This document shows positions 8,432 to 16,298 of a DNA stretch of 62,301 bases, piece after piece (the first letter of the stretch is position 1; each line of letters starts with the position of its first letter). The DNA lies in contig ONXS01000003.1 in NCBI GenBank assembly GCA_900321855.1, forward strand, positions 1 to 62,301, in the 5' to 3' direction. The notes beneath the pieces are model-generated. The model did not search any database, was not told the DNA's origin, and saw only the letters and a program-made list of their open reading frames with translations. A program made the translations under genes and the position numbers. This DNA is from an uncultured Eubacteriales bacterium. GTDB taxonomy: Bacteria; Bacillota; Clostridia; Lachnospirales; Lachnospiraceae.

Positions 8432-9431
8432 AATCCTCTCCACCTTGTCTCGAATAAATAATGAGAACATCCTTTTCCTTTAATTTCATCTCTGGCTCTG
8501 GTTTTAATCTTCGGTTGTTTCTCACGACCTCAGCCACAACCATGTTGTTGAGTAAATGCAAATCTTTTACTCTCTTTCCGGCAAGATTGTCGCTAATGTC
8601 AATCTGTACCTGAATATACGGAATATCCTGATCCAAATCATATCTTCCACGCTTTGCCAGTGACTGATACCGCTCGACAAATCCTGCCGAAATAATACCG
8701 GTTGGAATGGCAACCATGCCAACTCCCAAAAATGCAATCACAATTCCCATAAATTTTCCGGCAGTCGTAACCGGATAAATATCACCATATCCTACGGTCA
8801 GCAATGTAGATGCGGCCCACCAAATTCCGGAAAAGGCATTGGTAAATACCTCCGGCTGTGCTTTATTTTCCAGACTATACATACACAGGCTGGCTCCCAC
8901 CATAAAAACAATTATGATGAATACAGACGATAACAACTGCTGTTTTTTCTTTGAGATAATATCGGTAATTACATTTAACGAGTCATAATAGGCATTAATT
9001 CGAAACAGCCTCAAAATTCTTACCACTCGGAATATTCGAAATACTGATGCTCCTGACGGAAAAAATACTGGCATGTAATATGGAAGAAATGACAGCAAAT
9101 CCACAATTCCCGAAAAGGATAATACATATTTTCTGAGTGAGGTAAGTTCTGAATCCTTCGCAAATAAATATTGTGCCGTGTACAGTCTCAGTATATAATC
9201 AATCAAAAAGAAAAATACCGTTACTGCCTCTAAGGTCACAAATATATGTCCATATTTTTCATGCATCCCATCATAGGTATTCATAATCGCAACCGTAAGA
9301 TTGACCAGCAGTGCGCCTGTACTGATGACATCATATGCCTGATTGACTGGCTCATCTACAACACCCACCGATACCATCCGAAATACTTTTTCCCTGAAAT
9401 TTCTCTGCTTTCTATTCTCTTTTTCTGACAT
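8424..9431 (-). CDS. Voltage-gated-type potassium channel with C-terminal TrkA-C-like domain
   Basis: The 335-residue protein has the Kv-like six-transmembrane plan. The S4 voltage sensor is visible as regularly spaced arginines (FRIFRVVRILRLFRI), and the selectivity filter TVGYGD sits in a pore loop with WWAASTLL before it. After S6, about 85 cytosolic residues resemble a TrkA-C/RCK ligand-binding module (VKDLHLLNNMVVAEVVRNNR). The channel should pass K+ across the cytoplasmic membrane under control of voltage and perhaps a nucleotide. It begins 1 nt after the radical SAM gene ends and overlaps fliB, so the three genes form one coupled unit. Confidence 0.93.
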   Translation of the reverse strand: MSEKENRKQRNFREKVFRMVSVGVVDEPVNQAYDVISTGALLVNLTVAIMNTYDGMHEKYGHIFVTLEAVTVFFFLIDYILRLYTAQYLFAKDSELTSLRKYVLSFSGIVDLLSFLPYYMPVFFPSGASVFRIFRVVRILRLFRINAYYDSLNVITDIISKKKQQLLSSVFIIIVFMVGASLCMYSLENKAQPEVFTNAFSGIWWAASTLLTVGYGDIYPVTTAGKFMGIVIAFLGVGMVAIPTGIISAGFVERYQSLAKRGRYDLDQDIPYIQVQIDISDNLAGKRVKDLHLLNNMVVAEVVRNNRRLKPEPEMKLKEKDVLIIYSRQGGEDYD

Positions 9432-9432
9432 C

Positions 9433-11067
9433 TTACACCTTTTCCACTATCTGATACTCAGCCTCTGAATTGACTGGATTTCTCCTGCTGTAATCAAAAT
9501 GATAAGTCTTTTTGCCATCTGCCAATTCAAATTCGGCTGTGTACTCCATTCTTCTGCTCTTATTAAAATGCAGACACTTGTCAAAATCAATATAAGTCTC
9601 TATCTGCTTTAACTTCTGCTCGTCCTCTGTGATACTGTGCACAAAATCTTTCAAAATATCATATCGTTTCTGTGCCGAAGGCTGTTTGATGTGATATTCC
9701 TTTGAGACAAAATAATCAGACAATACAGAATACATCTCAAATGGTGTGTCAAATAATTGTTCCACAAACGGAAGACTTCGGATAAAAAACTGTGAATTGT
9801 AAAATGTCTCAATCATATCACTGATTTTTTCCAGTTTAATCAAATCCTCAAAAGACATCCATTTCGTCTTTAACACCTGATATGGAGAATCCTCTGAGGA
9901 AACAATGCCAAACTCCTCACTTCGTGCAGCAATCTCCGTTCCGTTTAAAACCTTCAAAAATCCAAGCTGAAACTGATTTGGACGCATATTGTAAACTCGA
10001 TTAAAACTCTTTTCAAAAATTGTCATATCTTCCAATGGAAGTCCTGCAATCAAATCGAGGTGGAGATTGACATTTTCGCCTTTGCGTATTCCGGCAACCA
10101 CATGCTCAATCTTGTCAATTTCATATTTTCGGTTTACCAGTTTCAGCGTCTCCTCATTGGTAGACTGAATTCCAATCTCCATCTGAATCAGACCTCTCCT
10201 GAGCGTATTGACATATGCAATCTGCTCATCCGTCATCAGCCCTGCCTCTATCTCAAAATGAAAATTTGTAATGCCATTGTCATGTTCATTGATATATTTC
10301 CAGATTTCCATTGCGTGATGTTTGTCACAGTTAAATGTTCTATCCACAAATTTTACCTGCTTGACATTGTTATCCAAAAAGAACTGTAATTCTTTTTTTA
10401 CCACATCAATGTTGCGGAATCTCATCTTTCGGTCAATACTTGAGAGACAGTACGAACAGTTAAACGGACAGCCCCTGCTAGACTCATAATAGATAATTCT
10501 ATTATCGAACAGCGACAAATCTTCATATAGAAATGGAATTTTATCCATCTCCACAATATCTCCAAATCCAGTATAATGAATACGGTCAGGATGCTCCAAA
10601 TCTCTGTATGCAAGACCTCTTATATGTGCAGCACCCTGAATATAGTCCTCGCTCGTCCCGCTGTCACTGGCTTGTTCGGTATAGTCGCAGAGATTTTTAA
10701 AAATCTCCTCGCCCTCTCCCTGAAGACAAATATCCGCCGTGGATTCCAAAATAAACTTCTCCGGTGAATTGGTGCTCTCCGGACCACCAACCCAGATTTT
10801 CACTGTGTGTTCCCTAATCTTTCTTATGTCACTAATGAGTTTCAACACCCTGTCTACATTCCAGATATACGTTGCAAACGCCACCACATCTGCATTTTTC
10901 AAAATAATATCCGACAGAATATCTCCATATCTGTCATTAATTGTATACTCCGCAATCTCAATTTCCTCATTTCCCGTCTTATACTTATCCGCATACGCCT
11001 TCAAGCTGTACACCGCCGGACAGGAGTGAATATATTTTGCATTGACTGCAACTAATAATATTTTCAT
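9433..11067 (-). CDS. B12-binding radical SAM protein (DUF4080 type)
   Basis: The 544-residue protein has an N-terminal cobalamin-binding Rossmann domain (MKILLVAVNAKYIHSCPAVY and ADVVAFATYIWNVDRV). A radical SAM TIM barrel follows, with the [4Fe-4S] motif CPFNCSYC at about residue 200 in the context SSRGCPFNCSYCLSS. The C-terminal region corresponds to DUF4080. Such proteins use SAM and often methylcobalamin for difficult methylations or rearrangements; the DUF4080 substrate is not known. It is first in a three-gene unit with a K+ channel and a FliB-type methylase. Its ATG faces the putP promoter divergently across 60 nt. Confidence 0.92.
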   Translation of the reverse strand: MKILLVAVNAKYIHSCPAVYSLKAYADKYKTGNEEIEIAEYTINDRYGDILSDIILKNADVVAFATYIWNVDRVLKLISDIRKIREHTVKIWVGGPESTNSPEKFILESTADICLQGEGEEIFKNLCDYTEQASDSGTSEDYIQGAAHIRGLAYRDLEHPDRIHYTGFGDIVEMDKIPFLYEDLSLFDNRIIYYESSRGCPFNCSYCLSSIDRKMRFRNIDVVKKELQFFLDNNVKQVKFVDRTFNCDKHHAMEIWKYINEHDNGITNFHFEIEAGLMTDEQIAYVNTLRRGLIQMEIGIQSTNEETLKLVNRKYEIDKIEHVVAGIRKGENVNLHLDLIAGLPLEDMTIFEKSFNRVYNMRPNQFQLGFLKVLNGTEIAARSEEFGIVSSEDSPYQVLKTKWMSFEDLIKLEKISDMIETFYNSQFFIRSLPFVEQLFDTPFEMYSVLSDYFVSKEYHIKQPSAQKRYDILKDFVHSITEDEQKLKQIETYIDFDKCLHFNKSRRMEYTAEFELADGKKTYHFDYSRRNPVNSEAEYQIVEKV

Positions 11068-11127
11068 AATTTAGTTTCCTTTTTGTTTTTTTTAATTATA
11101 CCATACTTTCCATTTATGTTGCAAAAT

Positions 11128-11156
11128 TTGACAAATTCATATATAATTTGTAGATA
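11128..11156 (+). promoter_or_regulatory. putP promoter
   Basis: TTGACA (11128-11133) and TAGATA (11151-11156) are separated by 17 nt. Transcription would start near 11163, inside the R element that begins at 11156. Confidence 0.7.
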
Positions 11157-11184
11157 TTCAAAATCAAGTAACTTGGTTCTGAAT
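11156..11184. repeat. R element, copy 4 (short form, putP leader)
   Basis: The 29-bp inverted repeat pairs ATTCAAAATCAAGT with ACTTGGTTCTGAAT, with two mismatches in 14 and a 1-nt centre. It is the R-element sequence with the 7-nt central loop deleted. It ends 30 nt before the putP start and overlaps the predicted transcription start. Confidence 0.65.
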
Positions 11185-11214
11185 TATATTATTTATAGAA
11201 AATGGAGAGTTAAT

Positions 11215-12693
11215 ATGCAAACATCACAAATTTGTATACTGGTAGTCATTGCCCTTTATTTAATCGGCATGATGGCTATTGGTATTATTTTCTCCAAGAA
11301 AAATGAGACTACCTCAGATTTCTATCTTGGAGGAAGAAAATTAGGTCCACTTGTAACTGCCATGAGTGCAGAGGCATCAGATATGTCAAGCTGGCTCCTC
11401 ATGGGATTGCCGGGAGTTGCTTACCTGACAGGAGTTGCAGATGCCGGCTGGACTGCCATTGGTTTAATGGTTGGTACTTATCTGAACTGGTTAATCGTAG
11501 CTAAGAGACTTCGCCGTTACAGTGAGGCAAATAATTCCATCACTGTTCCTGAATTTTTCTCAAACAGATATGGCGACAAAAAACACGTTCTTACATTGAT
11601 TTCAGCTTTGGTTATTATCGTGTTCTTCGTTCCTTACACTGCGTCCGGATTTTCGGCATGTGGAAAGTTATTCCATTCACTCTTTGGAATTGACTATCAT
11701 ACAGCAATGATTATCAGTGCAATTGTTATTATTATTTATACTACTTTCGGTGGATTCTTAGCTGCAAGTACAACCGATTTCATTCAGAGTATTGTTATGA
11801 CACTTGCATTAATTACTATTATGGGATTTGGTATTGCAAAGGCAGGCGGAATTGACAGTGTATTGGATAATACATCAACAAATTATGCCTTCTTAAATAT
11901 TATCTCTATGTTTGCATGGGGACTTGGATACTTTGGTATGCCACATATTCTCTTGAGATTTATGGCAATCGGGGATGATACAAAAATTAAGTTATCAAGA
12001 AGAGTGGCAACCATCTGGGTTGTAATCTCAATGGCTGTATCTGTATTTATCGGTGTTGTTGGTCTTGCAATGTCTGAAAATGGAAGTCTTGAGCTTTTAA
12101 CAGGTGCAAATTCAGAGACGATTATTATCAAAATCTCACACCTTCTCGCAGAACATGGTATTCTTACTGCCTGCGTTGCCGGTGTTGTATTATCTGGTAT
12201 TCTTGCATCTACCATGTCAACAGCAGATTCACAGCTCCTCGCTGCGTCATCTTCTGTTTCAAATGATATTTTAGTAAAATTCTTCCACTCAAAAATGGAA
12301 AATAAGAAAATTCTTCTCATCTCAAGAATTAGCTTAGTCATTATCGCCATCGCTGGTGTGATACTTGCATGGAATCCAAACAGTTCTGTATTCCAGATTG
12401 TATCATTTGCATGGGCTGGATTTGGTGCTGCATTTGGACCAGTTATGTTACTTGCCCTGTTCTGGAGACGTTCTAATCTCTATGGTGCAATTGCCGGTAT
12501 GTTATCCGGTGGTGTTATGATTTTTGTATGGAAATTTGTCATCCGCAGCTTTGGCGGATTCTGGGATATTTATGAATTACTTCCAGCATTTGTATTCGCA
12601 CTGATTGTAAATATCATTGTGTCACTGCTGACAAAAGCCCCTTCTGACGAGATTACAGAAGTATTTGATAAAGTCACAAAACGCAAAAAATAA
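11215..12693 (+). CDS. putP: Sodium/proline symporter
   Basis: The product is 492 residues from ATG 11215, preceded by GGAG. It is a solute:sodium symporter with the expected 12-13 hydrophobic helices. Family hallmarks include DFYLGGRKLGPLVTAMSAEA near residue 40, SSWLLMGLPG in helix 2, and the ASTMSTADSQLLAASSS block in helix 9 that forms part of the Na+ site. PutP imports proline with Na+ as nutrient or osmoprotectant. An in-frame extension of 44 residues upstream lacks a ribosome site. It is a single gene with its own promoter and a large terminator. No proline dehydrogenase is nearby. Confidence 0.95.
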   Translation: MQTSQICILVVIALYLIGMMAIGIIFSKKNETTSDFYLGGRKLGPLVTAMSAEASDMSSWLLMGLPGVAYLTGVADAGWTAIGLMVGTYLNWLIVAKRLRRYSEANNSITVPEFFSNRYGDKKHVLTLISALVIIVFFVPYTASGFSACGKLFHSLFGIDYHTAMIISAIVIIIYTTFGGFLAASTTDFIQSIVMTLALITIMGFGIAKAGGIDSVLDNTSTNYAFLNIISMFAWGLGYFGMPHILLRFMAIGDDTKIKLSRRVATIWVVISMAVSVFIGVVGLAMSENGSLELLTGANSETIIIKISHLLAEHGILTACVAGVVLSGILASTMSTADSQLLAASSSVSNDILVKFFHSKMENKKILLISRISLVIIAIAGVILAWNPNSSVFQIVSFAWAGFGAAFGPVMLLALFWRRSNLYGAIAGMLSGGVMIFVWKFVIRSFGGFWDIYELLPAFVFALIVNIIVSLLTKAPSDEITEVFDKVTKRKK

Positions 12694-12715
12694 AATCCAA
12701 TATTGTATTGTAAAA

Positions 12716-12774
12716 AATAAAAAGGAATTTGGCACAACTGTTTGACAGACAGTATGTTCAAATTCCTTTTTCTT
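12716..12774. terminator. Long-stem bidirectional terminator after putP
   Basis: An 11-bp outer stem (AAAGGAATTTG at 12721 with CAAATTCCTTT at 12759) encloses a 27-nt region with its own small hairpin. Ts follow on both strands. It separates putP from the convergent TPR gene. Confidence 0.8.
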
Positions 12775-12804
12775 TTATTGTAAAATCAGTAAACTATTCA
12801 GTAT

Positions 12805-13815
12805 TTATAATTCGCTTATTTTTTTCTCAATCTCTGTGTCCTGCAAATACTGGTTTGCAATACCGAGAAAATATTTTGCAGCCACTTTCTGACCATTTTC
12901 TAAACTTCGATTGCCAATTCCATATGCCATCTGAAGTACCTCTTTGCTCACACCTGGAATAAATACATATTCCTTTGCAATCGCAAGAATATCCTCATCC
13001 TTCAAATCCTCTGCCGCAATTCCAGCCTCTGTTCGGATATGGTAAAGATCAGAAATAGCATCTTCTGAATCGTTGTCATATTTCAAACTGAGTATATATG
13101 CTGCAACAGCCTCTTTGTACTTTTCATTTTCAAAAAAATAATATCCAAGATTGCGATAGCATCTTGCGAGGTCATCCTTGTGGAAAGTATACATCAGCAA
13201 GTCTTTGGTAATCACAAAAAGTTCTTCCAGTTTTCCTCTCTCTTTCAGATTCTCTGTGTACTGTAAGACAATTTTGGAATTAATTGGATTCCACTTTCTT
13301 GCCGCCTCCAGATACTTTTCTTCTTCCTCATATCTTTCAAGCCCATGAAGTGCACAGCCGTGCAAATAGTAAATGGTTGAAAATGGATAGTCCGCTCTCT
13401 TAATTTCTTTTGTTGGTTTGTAAATCTGCTTGTATAAAATTTCTTCAAACAATTCCCAGAATGAATAATATGCTGTCTGTGTATCATCTCGAAACATTGG
13501 TAAATCATCAGCTTTTTTTACAAGCTCTGCTGTAATTTCGAGTGCCTTTTCATACTCTTTAGCCTTGATTAATTGATCTGCCTTCTGCAGTTCCCCATAA
13601 ACTGCCTCCAGATTCTTTCTCATTGTACTCTCAAAAATTTCAAGTGCCTCTTTTGGGAGCATCTCGTACATCATTTTACTACATTCTCTCGAAATGGCTT
13701 TGCTGTACTCACTGTGTTCATATTTTTTAATCTGTTCTCTCAAATAAGAAAAATCTCTCTCTTTATCTGATGTAAGACCTTTCTTAATCTGTTCCATTAT
13801 CTCTTCAAATGTCAT
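12805..13815 (-). CDS. Tetratricopeptide-repeat protein
   Basis: The 336-residue all-helical cytosolic protein has several degenerate TPR units, clearest around YYLHGCALHGLERYEEEEKY and ARCYRNLGYYFFENEKYKEA. TPRs mediate protein-protein contacts; no catalytic motif is present. The first 60 residues form a separate helical module (EEIMEQIKKGLT through YEMLPKEA) repeated as a stand-alone protein in the next gene downstream. It starts with AGGAGAAGGAC before ATG. The partner and role are unknown, but the shared module suggests the two products bind the same target or each other. Confidence 0.8.
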   Translation of the reverse strand: MTFEEIMEQIKKGLTSDKERDFSYLREQIKKYEHSEYSKAISRECSKMMYEMLPKEALEIFESTMRKNLEAVYGELQKADQLIKAKEYEKALEITAELVKKADDLPMFRDDTQTAYYSFWELFEEILYKQIYKPTKEIKRADYPFSTIYYLHGCALHGLERYEEEEKYLEAARKWNPINSKIVLQYTENLKERGKLEELFVITKDLLMYTFHKDDLARCYRNLGYYFFENEKYKEAVAAYILSLKYDNDSEDAISDLYHIRTEAGIAAEDLKDEDILAIAKEYVFIPGVSKEVLQMAYGIGNRSLENGQKVAAKYFLGIANQYLQDTEIEKKISEL

Positions 13816-13851
13816 GTCCTTCTCCTAGTCGTTTTTTACTTATTTTGCCTG

Positions 13852-14061
13852 CTAATCCTCTACAATGCCTAAGATTTCAATATCTCCGTCTTTTGGAAGT
13901 CTGTCATAGAGCATCCTTGTAATTTCTCTTGTCACTGCCGCACTGATTGGTGTTGACAGATATTTTACTTTTTGTGCAACAAGATAGTCTCTGTCTACCT
14001 CATCATTGCCTGTAAGACCGCTCTTAATCTCTTCAATTGCCTCTTCTAATGTAATAGCCAT
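13852..14061 (-). CDS. Small protein equal to the N-terminal module of the adjacent TPR protein
   Basis: The 69-residue product starts behind an AGGAGG ribosome site. It aligns along most of its length with residues 1-60 of the TPR protein encoded at 12805-13815. The framework E-x-x-E-x-I-K-x-GLT, DYL/SYL, then A-x-x-R-E followed by M-Y/L-Y and LPK is conserved. It is therefore a paralogue by partial duplication, or a free-standing version of a common helical domain. It lies upstream of the TPR gene on the same strand, with a 36-nt gap, so they are probably co-transcribed. No function can be assigned. Confidence 0.75.
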   Translation of the reverse strand: MAITLEEAIEEIKSGLTGNDEVDRDYLVAQKVKYLSTPISAAVTREITRMLYDRLPKDGDIEILGIVED

Positions 14062-14120
14062 AATTCTTCCTCCTTACCTAAATTTTTTCCTAAAATATAT
14101 ATGTTTTTTCAATATACAGA

Positions 14121-14151
14121 AATTAGCAACGATATTTTACCGTTGCTAATT
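14121..14151 (-). terminator. Hairpin at the end of the sucrose locus
   Basis: An 11-bp stem (AATTAGCAACG with CGTTGCTAATT, 9-nt loop) lies 77 nt after the fructokinase stop. The following minus-strand sequence is only moderately T-rich (TTTCTGTAT), so termination may be partial. Confidence 0.55.
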
Positions 14152-14227
14152 TATCATATCATTTTCTTTAGTTTTTGTCCATATTTGCGCGTTATGATAC
14201 ATACTTAAAAATTCGAACCATCGCCAT

Positions 14228-15196
14228 CTAGATTTCTGTCGGATAGCTCTCAATTGCCCCCGGAACAACAACTGATTTCCCACAAAAATCATTTGATTTT
14301 GCAATGTAGTCTTTGAACACTTCTAAACCTGTATCAGCTAACTTCTCTGTCTCAATTCCATCTCTGTGAATCTGATAGAGAAATGAACCAATAAATCCGT
14401 CTCCTGCGCCTGTCGTATCCACTGCATCTACTTTTTGCGATGCTGCAAATGTCTTTCCATTTTTTGTATACGCATAAGCCCCCTTACTTCCTGCTGTATA
14501 GACAATCAATTTGACATTTCCTGTAAACAGCTTTCGAATCGCCTCGTCTGTCTGCTGTTCGGAATATTCTAAGCCAGCCTCTTCTCCATTGATAAAGCTG
14601 AGTTCTTCATCCGAAATTTTTACAATGTCTGCCTTCGGAATATAGGCACATACTGTCTCTCTGAGTGCTTGTTTGTCCTTCCACAATGGAAATCTGAGAT
14701 TTGGATCAAAACTAATCATTGCACCATTTTTTCTTGCACACTCGATTGCCTTGTCATGAGCACTTCTCATCGGCTCTGCTGCAAGTGCTACGGAACAAAA
14801 ATGAAGAATTCCGCAATCCCCAAACCACTCTTCTTTCACCTCTTCCGGTCTGAGCAGCATATCTGCACTCGGATTTCTGTAAAATGAAAACTCTCTGTTT
14901 CCATCTGCTTTTAATGATACAAATGCAAGCGCTGTGTTTGCCTCATCGGTTCTTTTTACATACTGATGACCAATGGAAAATTTCTCAAACGCATCCACTA
15001 ATTTATCTCCAAATGGGTCATCTCCCAATTTTGTAATCATCTCCGATTCTCCGCCTAATTTTGAAAATGCCCCACATACATTGGCAGGAGCTCCTCCACA
15101 TTTTGGCTGAAAACCTGATATATTTTTAATTTCTTTTCCTGTTTCTTCTGGTATAAAGTCGATGAGAGCCTCACCGATGGAAAAAAGTTTTGACAT
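14228..15196 (-). CDS. scrK: Fructokinase, PfkB family
   Basis: The 322-residue ribokinase-fold sugar kinase carries both PfkB signatures: a Gly-rich N-terminal block (PKCGGAPANVCGAFSKLGG) and the catalytic VDTTGAGDGFIGSF near residue 255 with the Asp base. The short N-terminus MSKLFSIGEALIDFIPEE is typical of bacterial fructokinases. It should phosphorylate the free fructose released from sucrose to fructose-6-phosphate. It begins 11 nt after the LacI-family regulator gene and is last in the sucrose operon, which supports fructose as substrate. A GAGGAGG ribosome site precedes ATG. Confidence 0.92.
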   Translation of the reverse strand: MSKLFSIGEALIDFIPEETGKEIKNISGFQPKCGGAPANVCGAFSKLGGESEMITKLGDDPFGDKLVDAFEKFSIGHQYVKRTDEANTALAFVSLKADGNREFSFYRNPSADMLLRPEEVKEEWFGDCGILHFCSVALAAEPMRSAHDKAIECARKNGAMISFDPNLRFPLWKDKQALRETVCAYIPKADIVKISDEELSFINGEEAGLEYSEQQTDEAIRKLFTGNVKLIVYTAGSKGAYAYTKNGKTFAASQKVDAVDTTGAGDGFIGSFLYQIHRDGIETEKLADTGLEVFKDYIAKSNDFCGKSVVVPGAIESYPTEI

Positions 15197-15207
15197 ATAT
15201 GCCTCCT

Positions 15208-16182
15208 CTATATTTGATTCAAAAGTTCATATCCCATCATGACATCCTGTATCATTTTGTCATGTCCATTGATACAGTCAATGACCATTTTCGCTGCATA
15301 TTCTCCACTCTGTTTGAAGAAATAACGTGCTGTTAAGATTGGTGCACCGGATAACTTAATCAGGGTAGAACCGCCGATTCCGGAAATCATCACCTTATCT
15401 ACATCTTCCGGATGTTCGGTCATAACATATTTCTGTGCTCCAAGTGCGATTTCATCTGTCGCACAGATAATTGCATCAATGTCTGTGCATCTCGCATACA
15501 GTGCTTTGGCGCACTTATATCCGGACTCCAGCGAAAAGTCTGCAAGTTCTGCTCGTTGTGCCATCTCTTTCATTCCGGCAACCTCTAACGCATCCTCAAA
15601 TCCCATAAAACGCTCTTTACCTGCAGCCTTGTCCTCTGGTATAACGCCTATGTAACATGGATTTTGTACACCCCTGTGTATCATATACTTGGTAATTTCA
15701 TACATTGCATGATAATCATCATGATATACACAATGCATCCCTTTTATTTTCTGTCCTATGATAATCACAGGAATTTCCATAGATTTAATAATCTTTTTAT
15801 GTTCCGGAGTAAATACTGTCGACAACAGTATTACTCCGTCTGTTCCCATATCTTTGAATTTTTTTAAATATTCTAATTCTTTTTTATAATCATTTTGTGT
15901 AACTGCAAGAATCATGTTGTAGTTGTGTTCATTAAAAATCCCCAACATACCATCTGTCATTCGTCCGACAGAATACGATGCCATCTTTGGGGCAATTACA
16001 CCAATGGTATAACTCTTTTTTGTTCTTAATCCTTTTGCCTGCATAGAAGGCACATATCCCGTCTCTTCCACGGCTCTGCGGATTGCCTCTCTCTTCTCAT
16101 CAGAAATATATCCATTGTTGAAATATCTCGATACCGCAGCCTTTGAAACGCCTGCCATCTTTGCTATATCCTCTATTGTCAT
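15208..16182 (-). CDS. scrR: LacI-family regulator of the sucrose genes
   Basis: The product is 324 residues from ATG 16182. A GTG nine bases upstream is part of the AGAGGTG ribosome site and is rejected as start. The N-terminal helix-turn-helix reads MTIEDIAKMAGVSKAAVSRY, and the hinge is followed by a periplasmic-binding-protein-like core that begins SYTIGVIAPKM. It should repress the scr genes until a sugar ligand binds. Its place between the GH13 gene and fructokinase makes it the local regulator. Candidate operators are the palindromes at 20301-20321 and 21310-21349. An inverted repeat at 16261-16284 lies in its own leader. Confidence 0.9.
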   Translation of the reverse strand: MTIEDIAKMAGVSKAAVSRYFNNGYISDEKREAIRRAVEETGYVPSMQAKGLRTKKSYTIGVIAPKMASYSVGRMTDGMLGIFNEHNYNMILAVTQNDYKKELEYLKKFKDMGTDGVILLSTVFTPEHKKIIKSMEIPVIIIGQKIKGMHCVYHDDYHAMYEITKYMIHRGVQNPCYIGVIPEDKAAGKERFMGFEDALEVAGMKEMAQRAELADFSLESGYKCAKALYARCTDIDAIICATDEIALGAQKYVMTEHPEDVDKVMISGIGGSTLIKLSGAPILTARYFFKQSGEYAAKMVIDCINGHDKMIQDVMMGYELLNQI

Positions 16183-16260
16183 CTTATTCACCTCTCACTC
16201 TGTCACCACCTAGTAATTGATATTCGGTGACATCTGTAAAAACATTCTCATAGTGCTGTT

Positions 16261-16284
16261 ATGTTTCTACACTCAGTGAAACAT
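16261..16284. promoter_or_regulatory. Inverted repeat in the scrR leader
   Basis: ATGTTTC and GAAACAT form perfect 7-bp arms around 10 nt. It lies between the GH13 stop and the regulator start. It could be an autoregulatory operator or a weak intercistronic hairpin; it does not closely match the other two scr palindromes. Confidence 0.35.
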
Positions 16285-16298
16285 TATAACATATTTTT

